Assembly: GCF_022952855.1 (NCBI RefSeq)
Contig: NZ_JALJDX010000217.1
Span: forward strand, 82,569-146,568
Source: Pseudomonas sp. RGM2987
GTDB lineage: Bacteria; Pseudomonadota; Gammaproteobacteria; Pseudomonadales; Pseudomonadaceae
Direction of reading: 5' to 3'
DNA length: 64,000 bases
In this document: piece after piece, positions 7,629 through 16,266 of the stretch
Position numbering within the stretch: position 1 is the stretch's first letter
Layout of the letters: each line of letters begins with the position of its first letter
Notes under the pieces: model-generated
Database searches by the model: none
Seen by the model: the letters and a program-made list of their open reading frames with translations, nothing else
What the model was told of the DNA's origin: nothing
Position numbers and translations under genes: made by a program

Positions 7629-9899
7629 ATGGGTTTCACTTCGTTGCATTGGGGGGCGTACCGTCCGCAGGTCGTCGATGGAAAACTGCAGGCTATGGTC
7701 CCGGTGGAGTGGGACCCGGATCCGTCGCCCATCGGTGCGTCGATTCCCGAGGCCATTACTTCACCGACGCGGATCATGCGGCCGGCGGTGCGGCGCAGTT
7801 ATCTCGCTGAGCCCGGCGCTCACCCCGAGCTACGCGGGCAGGAACCCTTCGTCGAAGTGTCGTGGGACGTCGCGCTGGACCTGGTCGCCAAGGAGCTGAA
7901 ACGGGTCAAGGCCGAACATGGCAACCCGGCGATTTTCGGCGGCAGCTACGGCTGGGGCAGTGCCGGGCGTTTCCATCATGCGCAAAGTCAGCTGCATCGC
8001 TTCCTCAATCTGTTCGGCGGCTATGTCTTCAGCATGGACAGCTACAGCCTTGGCGCCGGACGGGTCCTGATGCCGCACATCGTCGGCAACATGGATTGGC
8101 TGCTGGCGGCGCATACCTCATGGAAAAACCTGGCGCAGCATTGCGAGTTGTTCGTCGCCTTCGGTGGCCTGCCGGCGAAAAATGCCCAGACGAGCCCCGG
8201 CGGGGCCAGTGAGCATCTGTTGGCCCGTGCCCTGGATGAGATGTCCGAGGCCGGTGTGCAGTTCGTTAACGTCAGTCCCCTGCGCGATGATCTGACCGGG
8301 CCGACAAACAACCAATGGTTGCCGGTTCGCCCCGGCAGTGACACGGCGCTGATGATGGCGTTGGCCTACGTGCTGGTCAGTGAAGGTTTGCACAACGAGG
8401 ACTTCGTTCGGCGCTACACCGTGGGTTATGAGCGCTTTCGCGAGTATCTGCTCGGCCATACCGACGGTCAGCCCAAAGACCCCTTGTGGGCGCAGGGACT
8501 GACGGATATTCCCGCACAGCAGATCATCGAACTGGCCCGGCGCATGGCCAGTAAACGGACCATGATCAACGTCGCCTATTCCCTGCAGCGTTCGGTGCAC
8601 GGTGAACAACCCTTCTGGATGACCGTGACCCTGGCCGCGTTGCTCGGGCAGATCGGCCTGCCGGGTGGTGGCTTCGGCCTCGGCTATGGTTGCATGAACA
8701 ACACCGGCAGCGGGCGCAAAGCGTTCTCCGGGCCGCGTTTTTCCCAAGGGGTCAATCCGGTCAAGGATTTCATTCCGGTGGCGCGGGTGGCGGACATGCT
8801 GCTCAATCCGGGGGCGCCGTTCGATTACAACGGCAAGCGGCTGCATTACCCGGATATCCGCCTGGTCTATTGGGCGGGGGGCAATATCTTCCACCACCAT
8901 CAGGATCTCAATCGTTTACTGCAAGCCTGGACGCGCCCGGAAACCATCGTTGTCCATGAGCAGTTCTGGACCGCCCAGGCCAAGTATGCGGACATCGTCT
9001 TACCCGCCACGACGGCCCTGGAGCGCAACGATATCGGCAGTTCGGCATCGGACCGCTCCCTGATCGCGATGCACCAGGCAATCGAGCCGGTGGGAGAATC
9101 GCGGGATGATTATTCGATTCTGGGGGATGTCGCCGAGCGTCTGGGGTTCGGCGAAGCCTTTACCGAAGGTCGCGATGCCGAGGCGTGGCTGCGCTTTACT
9201 TATGACGAGTCGCGGGGCAGGGCGCAGGAACATGCAATTGAGCTGCCGGACTACGACACGTTCTGGCGAGAAGGACTGTTTGAAATCGCCTATCCCGACA
9301 CCGATACAGTCTTGCTCAAAGCCTTCCGCGAAGACCCCGCCGCCAATCCGCTCCCGACACCTTCGGGACGGATCGAAATCTTTTGCGAACGCATCGCGAG
9401 CTTTGGCTACGCCGATTGCCCCGGTCATCCGGTGTGGCTGGACAAGCCTGCGAGCCGGTTTGCGCTGCAGCTAATATCGAACCAACCGAAAACCCGCCTG
9501 CACAGTCAATACGATCACGGTGCCTACAGCCGGGAATCAAAGATCCAGCAGCGTGAACCGTTGACCCTCAACCCCAGAGATGCAAGTGCTCGGGGTATCG
9601 TCGATGGCGATGTGGTCAAGGTGTTCAACGAGCGTGGCGCGTTTCTGGCCGGGGTGATTGTCTCGGACGCAATCCGTCCGGGTGTCGTGCAGATCGCAAC
9701 GGGGGCCTGGTTCGATCCGTGGGGGCATGGTGAGCGAAACAGCCTGGATAAACACGGCAACCCTAATATGATTACTGCCGATATCGGCGCTTCGAGCCTG
9801 TCGCAGGGATGCTCGGCGCAAACCGCCTCGGTTGAGATCCAGAGGTGGGATCATGCGTTGCCTCCAGTAACGGCTTTCGAGCCACCGTCGATGATTTGA
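7629..9899 (+). CDS. Molybdopterin-dependent oxidoreductase, biotin/methionine sulfoxide reductase type (BisC/TorA)
   Basis: The 756-residue protein belongs to the DMSO-reductase family. Near the N-terminus it reads FTSLHWGAYRPQV and WDPDPSPIGASIPEA, then GSYGWGSAGRFHHAQSQ, where the serine of SYGW is the expected molybdenum ligand. The C-terminal pterin-binding domain has LISNQPKTRLHSQYDHG. No iron-sulfur cysteines and no twin-arginine signal are present, which fits cytoplasmic BisC or MsrP-type enzymes rather than periplasmic TorA/DorA. The ATG at 7629, with GGGAG about 11 bases upstream, is chosen over 7536 because the longer reading only translates a REP element. Behind a sulfonate-type importer, reduction of a sulfoxide or a related S-oxide is the most likely role. 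Confidence 0.88.
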   Translation: MGFTSLHWGAYRPQVVDGKLQAMVPVEWDPDPSPIGASIPEAITSPTRIMRPAVRRSYLAEPGAHPELRGQEPFVEVSWDVALDLVAKELKRVKAEHGNPAIFGGSYGWGSAGRFHHAQSQLHRFLNLFGGYVFSMDSYSLGAGRVLMPHIVGNMDWLLAAHTSWKNLAQHCELFVAFGGLPAKNAQTSPGGASEHLLARALDEMSEAGVQFVNVSPLRDDLTGPTNNQWLPVRPGSDTALMMALAYVLVSEGLHNEDFVRRYTVGYERFREYLLGHTDGQPKDPLWAQGLTDIPAQQIIELARRMASKRTMINVAYSLQRSVHGEQPFWMTVTLAALLGQIGLPGGGFGLGYGCMNNTGSGRKAFSGPRFSQGVNPVKDFIPVARVADMLLNPGAPFDYNGKRLHYPDIRLVYWAGGNIFHHHQDLNRLLQAWTRPETIVVHEQFWTAQAKYADIVLPATTALERNDIGSSASDRSLIAMHQAIEPVGESRDDYSILGDVAERLGFGEAFTEGRDAEAWLRFTYDESRGRAQEHAIELPDYDTFWREGLFEIAYPDTDTVLLKAFREDPAANPLPTPSGRIEIFCERIASFGYADCPGHPVWLDKPASRFALQLISNQPKTRLHSQYDHGAYSRESKIQQREPLTLNPRDASARGIVDGDVVKVFNERGAFLAGVIVSDAIRPGVVQIATGAWFDPWGHGERNSLDKHGNPNMITADIGASSLSQGCSAQTASVEIQRWDHALPPVTAFEPPSMI

Positions 9900-9972
9900 A
9901 TGTTGTTGCGGATCGACGCCGAGGTCATCGAACTGAACGGACTTGATATGCGCTAAAAGAATATTAATTCAA

Positions 9973-9996
9973 TTCATGATCAATCTTTTTCATGAT
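9973..9996. promoter_or_regulatory. Paired TTCATGAT motif upstream of a monooxygenase gene
   Basis: The octamer TTCATGAT occurs at 9973-9980 and again at 9989-9996, 16 bases apart, in an AT-rich stretch about 100 bases before the ATG at 10094. Direct repeats at such spacing can be activator sites, for instance for a LysR-type sulfur regulator, but nothing here identifies the protein. Confidence 0.25.
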
Positions 9997-10093
9997 TAGG
10001 ATAGATCAACAAAGCATTTCACAAGCGCATTTCCAACGCATAAGGTCCTCCTCCAAAGGCCAGCAGCGCAGCCATCTTCGGGGGAATATCCAG

Positions 10094-11467
10094 ATGACCA
10101 CTTCACCACCACGACAACTCAAGTTCGGCGCCATCCTGACCGGCGTCGGAACCGCTCAGAATGAATGGCTGCACCCGGAAATACCCGGTGATGCGAGCAT
10201 CGATATCGACTGGTATCGCCAGCAGGCGCAGCAAGCGGAAGCGGCGAAGTTTGACTTGATCTTCATTGTCGACAGTCCGTACATCACTCCGGAATCGGCC
10301 CCGCATTTTCTCAATCGCCTGGAGCCGCTGACGTTGCTGTCCGCCGTAGCGGGGGCGACGTCGAAGATCGGCCTGGTCGCCACGCTGACGACGTCCTATA
10401 CCGAGCCTTTCAACGTGGCTCGGCAATTTGCCTCGCTGGATCTGATCAGCGGTGGTCGAGCCGGCTGGAATGTGGTCACTACCGGGCTTGAAGGCGCCGC
10501 CGGGAATTTCGGGCGCGAGCAGCACATTGATCACACCGAGCGCTATCGCCGGGCCGGCGAGCACCTGCAAGTGGTGCAAGGGTTGTGGGATTCCTACGAG
10601 GACGACGCCTTCGTGCGCGACAAGCAGAGCGGGGTATTTCTCGACCCGCAACGTCAGCACCGTCTCGATCACCAGGGCGAATTCTTTTCGGTCAGCGGGC
10701 CGCTGAACATCGCCCGTTCGCCCCAAGGCCAACCGGTGATTTTCCAGGCCGGGATTTCCGAATCAGGGCGCAACCTGGCGGCGAACTTCGCGGAAGGTAT
10801 CTTCGCCGGAGTGGACAATTTCGACGATGCTCGCGCCTACTACGCAGACATCAAGCAACGCACCGCTGCCGCAGGACGCAACCCCGATCATGTGACGATT
10901 CTGCCGGGCATCGCCCCGATCATTGCCGACACCGACGAGCAGGCCCAGGCCATCGACCGCGAACGCCACGGTGAGCTGGATCTGCACAAGGCGCTGGTGC
11001 AGCTGGGGCGTCCGTTCAACTATCACGATTTTTCCCAATACCCGCTCGATGAACCCTTCCCGGAGCTCGGCGATCTGGGCAGCAATGGTTATCGCGGGCA
11101 TGCCGAGCACATCAAGCGCGTCTCTCGTGAGCAACGGCTGACGCTACGTCAGGCGGCCTTACGATTTGCCGCACCGTTTTCGAATTTTGTCGGCTCACCG
11201 AAGACCGTTGCCGACGAGATCGAGCGCTGGTTTGTCGAAGGGGCCGTCGACGGTTTCAACATCCGGGTCGGTGCGCCGGGCGAGTTTGCCCGCTTCACCA
11301 ACGAAGTCCTGCCACTGTTGCGTGAGCGCGGTTTGTTCCGCCGCGAGTACAGCCACAGCACGTTGCGTGGTCACCTGGGGTTGCCGGTGCCGGTCAATCG
11401 CCACAGTGCTGCCCGAGCTGCGCAAGCGACACCTGCCAGTGAACCGTTGCAAGCGGTAGAGGCATAA
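10094..11467 (+). CDS. FMN-dependent monooxygenase, NtaA/SnaA/DszA family (paralogue 2)
   Basis: The 457-residue luciferase-like monooxygenase begins MTTSPPRQLKFGAILTGVG. It has the family segment LDLISGGRAGWNVVTTGLEG, the substrate-facing block YEDDAFVRDKQSGVFLDP, the barrel segment QPVIFQAGISESGRNLA and the tail RGLFRREYSHSTLRGHLG. An in-frame ATG at 9992 exists, but the upstream 34 residues are not family-like and a purine-rich GGGGGAA lies before 10094. The gene stands alone between two operons with its own AT-rich upstream region. It shares more block structure with the copy at 16267 (DDAF.QDK, LFRREY) than with that at 3328. Confidence 0.9.
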   Translation: MTTSPPRQLKFGAILTGVGTAQNEWLHPEIPGDASIDIDWYRQQAQQAEAAKFDLIFIVDSPYITPESAPHFLNRLEPLTLLSAVAGATSKIGLVATLTTSYTEPFNVARQFASLDLISGGRAGWNVVTTGLEGAAGNFGREQHIDHTERYRRAGEHLQVVQGLWDSYEDDAFVRDKQSGVFLDPQRQHRLDHQGEFFSVSGPLNIARSPQGQPVIFQAGISESGRNLAANFAEGIFAGVDNFDDARAYYADIKQRTAAAGRNPDHVTILPGIAPIIADTDEQAQAIDRERHGELDLHKALVQLGRPFNYHDFSQYPLDEPFPELGDLGSNGYRGHAEHIKRVSREQRLTLRQAALRFAAPFSNFVGSPKTVADEIERWFVEGAVDGFNIRVGAPGEFARFTNEVLPLLRERGLFRREYSHSTLRGHLGLPVPVNRHSAARAAQATPASEPLQAVEA

Positions 11468-11998
11468 CTGCAGCCGATCCGCTTGAGCCGAATGCCTGTC
11501 ACGTCAATTGATCGCGAGGCCAGGCATTCGCAGAACTCAAGCTCAGCAATGAATCGAGGACCCGGCACGCAAGGCGCGCCTGGCGCAGGCGCGGGGCTGT
11601 ACAGGGCATCCAAGCGACGCATTGAAAATGCAATTATCTAATAAACCAACCGTTAAATATTAAATAATATTAATTATTAAATTATAACTATTAAGACTTT
11701 TACAGAAGGTTTTTAGACGAATATCTTCGACTCAACAGATCTTCTTCTGACGACAACTCGACCCGACCCCTCGCACGGTGGAGGAGAGCCAAGACCTTAC
11801 CCACCTGCGAGGGCTCCTGATCATGAACACCTGACCTCATTCCCCTTTGCTGTTGCGCGCGGCTTCTGACAGATGCCCCGACGCGGCTCCCAGCAACACT
11901 CACCCCTCGCGATCCCCGTGCCGGCAACGTCCGAGACAGGGAGTCGTTCGCCTTTGAAAAAAGCTCGTACGCCGAGTTCCTGATCAGGGTCTGCCCAA
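11468..11998. other. Long intergenic region with an AT-rich tract
   Basis: No convincing gene is visible in these 531 bases. Around 11632-11705 the sequence turns almost wholly A and T (runs such as TTAAATATTAAATAATATT), in sharp contrast to the GC-rich neighbours. This tract lies about 300 bases before the eight-gene operon that begins at 11999. It probably carries that operon's promoter and activator sites, but I cannot place a -35/-10 pair with confidence. Confidence 0.5.
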
Positions 11999-12832
11999 AT
12001 GAGTCATGCCAACCGTTTTCCCCAAAGCATCTACACGCTCCCTTCCGACAACAATCGCCTGACCCTGGGCAGCGTTCCCAAGCACGACGATCCCTTGCTG
12101 GAGCGCCTGCATCGCAAGCAGCGCCTCGCGGCGGCTTATCGGTTGTTCGCCCGTTACGGCTATGAGGTCGGTGTGGCGGGGCACTTCACCGCTCGTGATC
12201 CGATCCATCCCGAGCAGTACTGGATCAACCCGCTCGGTGTGCCGTTCTCGCAAATCACCGTTTCCCATTTACTGCGTGTCGATAGCGAGGGTCAGGTGGT
12301 GGAGGGTGATGGCCTGCTCAACACCAGCGCCCTGGAGCTTCATCATGATTTGCAGCAGGCGCGCCCGGACGTCGTCGGAATCGCCCACCTGCATGCGTTC
12401 CATGGGCGAGTGTGGTCGTCACTGGGGCGTCTGTTCGATCCGATTACCGCCGAGGCGGGGGCCTTTGAGGGCGATCAAGTGTTCTTCCACCGTCACGATC
12501 TGCGTACCGCGAGCGGGGCACTGGAGCAGGACCGGGACATCGTCAGCCGAGCGTTCGTCGAGACCTTTGCCCAGAACAATCTGTTGATCTGGCAGAACCA
12601 TGGCCTGTGGGTCACCGGTGAGACGGTGGAAAGCGCGGCCTGGCGCTTCATCCTCGCCGAAGATACGGCCCGCGCTCATCTGCTGGCGCAGTCGGCTGGC
12701 ACGCCGTTGCTTGCTCAGGCGGACTCGCCAGAAGGTGCAAGAGACAAGGCACGTCATGAGTTTTTTGGTTGGCTCAACTTCCTGCCGCTGTGGGATTTGA
12801 TCCGCACCGAAGAGCCCGATCTGCTCGACTGA
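11999..12832 (+). CDS. Class II aldolase/adducin-family protein
   Basis: The 277-residue protein has the class II aldolase fold. RLHRKQRLAAAYRLFARYGYEVGVAGHFTARDP forms the usual opening, followed by YWINPLGVPFSQIT. The zinc-site histidines are visible in HLHAFHG (about residues 127-133) and in WQNHGLWVTGETV (about 197-209). Family members are aldolases, epimerases or dehydratases acting on phospho-sugars or carbonyl acids. Here it heads an operon with a binding protein, a TonB receptor, a flavin monooxygenase and a Dpp-type importer, so it may process the carbon skeleton or carbonyl product left after oxidative cleavage. That role is inference. Confidence 0.85.
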   Translation: MSHANRFPQSIYTLPSDNNRLTLGSVPKHDDPLLERLHRKQRLAAAYRLFARYGYEVGVAGHFTARDPIHPEQYWINPLGVPFSQITVSHLLRVDSEGQVVEGDGLLNTSALELHHDLQQARPDVVGIAHLHAFHGRVWSSLGRLFDPITAEAGAFEGDQVFFHRHDLRTASGALEQDRDIVSRAFVETFAQNNLLIWQNHGLWVTGETVESAAWRFILAEDTARAHLLAQSAGTPLLAQADSPEGARDKARHEFFGWLNFLPLWDLIRTEEPDLLD

Positions 12833-12842
12833 GGAGTTGGCC

Positions 12843-13802
12843 ATGCACACGCTCTCTCGTCGGCAATTGCTGCTGGCTACCGGTGTACTGGCGGCCGGCA
12901 CACTCATCAATGCCCAAGCGGCATCCGTGCCCTTGCGGGTCTGGCGCTATAAGGGCATGGCCGCTTCATTTCTGGCGGATGCCGGGCAGGCGGATACGCC
13001 TTACCCGGTGGAGTGGGTAGACATCGGTGGCGGCAATCTGGTGCTCGAGGCCTTGACCAGCGGCCACTTGGACTACGCCTTCATGAGCGAGATCCCGCCG
13101 ATCTTCGCCTCGATTGCCAAGGCACCGCTTGCGCTGGTCGCCGTCTACAAGGGCGATACCAACGACAGCGGCATCGTGGTCAAGAAAGGCGCGGGGATCC
13201 GCAGCGTCGCCGACCTGAAGGGCAAGACCATCAGCTATGTGCGGGCCACCAACACCCATTACTTCGTGCTCAACATGCTGCGCCGCAACGGACTGTCCCT
13301 GGCCGATGTGCAGGCTGTGCCGTTGCCGGTACAGGATGCCCTGACCGCATTTCGCAACGGTCACATCGACGCGCTGGCGACGGGTGGGATCAGTGTCTTG
13401 CAGGCCGTGAGCCAGATGGACGGCCAGTTGCTGGAAAACGTCAGCCACTACTCCTCTGGCAACTACGTGATCGCGACTACCGAGCAAGTGCTCGCCGACC
13501 CGCAGCGTCGCAGCCAGATCAGCGACTTTTTGCAACGTGAGAAGGCCACCTGGGAGTGGGTCAACACCCATCCCGAGCGCTGGGCGCAACGCAGCGAAGC
13601 GCTGACCGGCATCGACCGTGGACTGTACCTGCGCCAGTTCCGTCAACGCAGCCAGCCGACTCGCCTGGTCGGCACCGACGACAGTGCCATCGCAGCGCAG
13701 CAGCAGGTCGCGGATCTGTTTTTTGAAAGCCGCCTGATAAGCCAGAGCATCGATGTACGACCGCTGTGGCGCAACGACTTCAATCAAATTCTGAACAGTT
13801 GA
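12843..13802 (+). CDS. ABC-type substrate-binding protein, SsuA-like
   Basis: The 319-residue periplasmic protein starts HTLSRRQLLLATGVLAAGTLINAQAA, a signal peptide with SRRQLL suggesting Tat export. The mature part reads LRVWRYKG, GGGNLVLEALTSGHLDYAFMSEIPP, VADLKGKTISYVRATNTHYF and ALTAFRNGHIDALATGG, as in sulfonate/nitrate binding proteins. The ATG at 12843 is supported by GAGGAG at 12831-12836, six bases upstream. It has no matching SsuBC-type permease in its own operon. It may therefore use the importer encoded at 5744-7524 or a permease elsewhere. Confidence 0.86.
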   Translation: MHTLSRRQLLLATGVLAAGTLINAQAASVPLRVWRYKGMAASFLADAGQADTPYPVEWVDIGGGNLVLEALTSGHLDYAFMSEIPPIFASIAKAPLALVAVYKGDTNDSGIVVKKGAGIRSVADLKGKTISYVRATNTHYFVLNMLRRNGLSLADVQAVPLPVQDALTAFRNGHIDALATGGISVLQAVSQMDGQLLENVSHYSSGNYVIATTEQVLADPQRRSQISDFLQREKATWEWVNTHPERWAQRSEALTGIDRGLYLRQFRQRSQPTRLVGTDDSAIAAQQQVADLFFESRLISQSIDVRPLWRNDFNQILNS

Positions 13803-13808
13803 TTCCCC

Positions 13809-16253
13809 ATGAAATCGAACGCTTATGTTTCAACGCTGCAACTCGCCCCCTTGATGTTTGCAGGCTTTTCCTTGCTGCCGGTGTATGCAGCCACCGATGA
13901 AACCCTGGACAGGGTGATTGTCACCGGGTCGCGCGGCAGCGAAGCGCGTACGGTCACCAGCAGCCCTTCGCCGATTGATGTGATCAGCGCGCAACAACTG
14001 GAAAAAACCGGTGCCAACAGCTTGCGCACGGCGTTGCAGAAAACCCTGCCGTCGTTTTCGCAGCGCCCCTCGGGGAGTTCCAACGACAGCATCGCCAGGC
14101 CTTACAGCCTACGCGGTCTGAATGGCTCCAACGTGCTGGTACTGGTCAACGGCAAACGCCGCCACAACAGTGCGGTGATCAACCTCGACTCCACGGCGGC
14201 CTACGGCACCAACCCGGTCGACCTGGACATGATCCCGATCAGCGCCATCGACCATATCGAAGTGCTGCGGGACGGCGCTTCGGCTCAATACGGTTCGGAC
14301 GCCATCGCCGGGGTGATCAATATCATCCTCAAGCAAAATGACAATGGCGGTTCGGTCAGCACCTCTTACGGCGAGTACACCAAAGGTGACGGTGGCACCA
14401 TTCGCCAGACCCTGAACAACGGTTTTGCGTTGCCCAACGACGGTTTCTTTAACGTCTCTCTGGACGCCAAGTCACAGCAGACAGCCGTGCGTGCACGGGA
14501 CGCTACCGGCTCGTTCTATTACCGACAACCCGACGGCTCCGCCGACCCGCGAGAGGCCACGGCCGACAGGGACGTGCAGAAAAACGGCTTGCCAAAAATC
14601 AAGGCGTTTGGGGTGGCTTACAACGGCGAACTGCCTCTGGATGACGTCACCCTTTACTCATTCTCGACCCTGACCAAACGTGATGCGCGGGGCGGGCAGA
14701 ATTACCGTCGGCCCAACTCCACCAACATCATCCCCGAGATCTATCCTGACGGCACGGCGCCGTTCTACACCCTCGAGGAAACCGACTACCAGGTCGCTGG
14801 CGGCGCCAAGGGGTTGGTGGCCGACTGGAACTGGGACTTGAGTTCGACCTTTGGCCGCGACAAGGGACAGGCCGGCGCCGATGAAACCCTCAATGCCTCC
14901 CTGGGGCCTTCGAGCCCGACGCACTTCGACAGCTACACCAACTATTTTGACCAGTGGACCAACAACCTCGACCTGACCCGTGCCTTTGAAGTCGGGCTGA
15001 GCAAGCCGCTGCAAGTGTCCGCGGGTCTTGAGCATCGGCATGAACGCTACAAGACCGAATCCGATGATCCGCTGTCGTTTATCAACGGCGGCTACATCTA
15101 CCCCAGTGGTCCGTTGCGAGGCCAGCCCGCGGCAGTCGGCGCCCAGGGCGCGATCACCCTGACCCCGGAAGACGAAGGCCAGGCCAGCCGCAACAGCTAC
15201 GCGACCTATGTGGACGTCGGGCTCAACCCGACCGAAAAATTCTATGTCGGCCTGGCCGGGCGCTTCGAGAGTTATGACGACAGCGCCGGTAACACCACCA
15301 GTGGCAAGCTCTCGCTGCGCTATGACTTCACGCCTGAGTTCGCTATTCGCGGCACCTTGAGCAACGGCTTTCGCGCGCCGTCGTTGTCGCAATCGGTGTA
15401 TGCACAAACGGCCAACCAATACACCACCGTCAATGGCGTCCCGCAGTTCGTTGAAGCTAAATCGGAGCGTGTCGACTCACCATTGGCCAAGGCTCTGGGC
15501 GCTGAAGACCTGAGTCCGGAAAAGTCGCGCAACATCAGCGTCGGCTTCGCCTACAAGCCCGTGCCCGAAGCCAACATCACCGTCGATGCCTACCAGATCG
15601 AGATCAAGGACCGCATCGCCCAGACCGGCTTTCTGTTTGGCAACGGTGTGGACCAGATCCTTGTGGCCAATGGCTTCCGGCCCGGTTACCGGGTGAAGTA
15701 CTTCACCAACGCGGCGGACACCACTACCCGCGGCGTCGACCTGGTCACTGATTACCGCGTCGATTACGGCGCATTGGGAAACGTCAAATATGGCGTGGCC
15801 TTCAACTACAACAAAACCGATATCGACAGCATTAAATCGACGCCGGCGGCGCTGACCGCTGTCGGTAGCAACCTGATGCTGTTCGACCGGGTGGCCCAGG
15901 GTTACCTGACGGTGGCCAACCCCAAGACCAAGTTGATCCTCAGTGCCAACTGGAAAATCGACCGGTTTGATATCAACGCCTCTGTCAGCCGCTACGACAA
16001 AGTCATCGCCCGAGATGTGAACCCCGATTTCGACGTCACCTACGGCGCCAAGTGGCTCACCGACCTGGAGATCGCCTACGACCTGACCCAAAGCCTGAAC
16101 CTCGCCGTGGGCGCCAACAACCTGTTCAACGTCAAGGCCGACAACAACGCCTATCCGAACGGCGATATCAACGGCTTTCCGAAGTTCGGCAGCATCTCGC
16201 CGTTCGATCCCTATGGTGGCTTTTGGTACACCCGCGTGAGTTACAACTTCTGA
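13809..16253 (+). CDS. TonB-dependent outer-membrane receptor
   Basis: The 814-residue protein has a signal peptide (about residues 1-28), a TonB-box-like stretch ETLDRVIVTGS (about 31-41), then a plug domain with SPIDVISAQQLEKTGANSLR and VLVNGKRRHNSAVIN, and NIILKQNDNGG at the plug end. The remainder is a 22-strand barrel ending GGFWYTRVSYNF, with the terminal phenylalanine needed for barrel assembly. Its place only six bases after a sulfonate-type binding protein and before a flavin monooxygenase suggests uptake of a bulky organosulfur compound rather than a siderophore. No iron-uptake genes lie nearby. Confidence 0.92.
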   Translation: MKSNAYVSTLQLAPLMFAGFSLLPVYAATDETLDRVIVTGSRGSEARTVTSSPSPIDVISAQQLEKTGANSLRTALQKTLPSFSQRPSGSSNDSIARPYSLRGLNGSNVLVLVNGKRRHNSAVINLDSTAAYGTNPVDLDMIPISAIDHIEVLRDGASAQYGSDAIAGVINIILKQNDNGGSVSTSYGEYTKGDGGTIRQTLNNGFALPNDGFFNVSLDAKSQQTAVRARDATGSFYYRQPDGSADPREATADRDVQKNGLPKIKAFGVAYNGELPLDDVTLYSFSTLTKRDARGGQNYRRPNSTNIIPEIYPDGTAPFYTLEETDYQVAGGAKGLVADWNWDLSSTFGRDKGQAGADETLNASLGPSSPTHFDSYTNYFDQWTNNLDLTRAFEVGLSKPLQVSAGLEHRHERYKTESDDPLSFINGGYIYPSGPLRGQPAAVGAQGAITLTPEDEGQASRNSYATYVDVGLNPTEKFYVGLAGRFESYDDSAGNTTSGKLSLRYDFTPEFAIRGTLSNGFRAPSLSQSVYAQTANQYTTVNGVPQFVEAKSERVDSPLAKALGAEDLSPEKSRNISVGFAYKPVPEANITVDAYQIEIKDRIAQTGFLFGNGVDQILVANGFRPGYRVKYFTNAADTTTRGVDLVTDYRVDYGALGNVKYGVAFNYNKTDIDSIKSTPAALTAVGSNLMLFDRVAQGYLTVANPKTKLILSANWKIDRFDINASVSRYDKVIARDVNPDFDVTYGAKWLTDLEIAYDLTQSLNLAVGANNLFNVKADNNAYPNGDINGFPKFGSISPFDPYGGFWYTRVSYNF

Positions 16254-16266
16254 TGAGGACCCCGAC

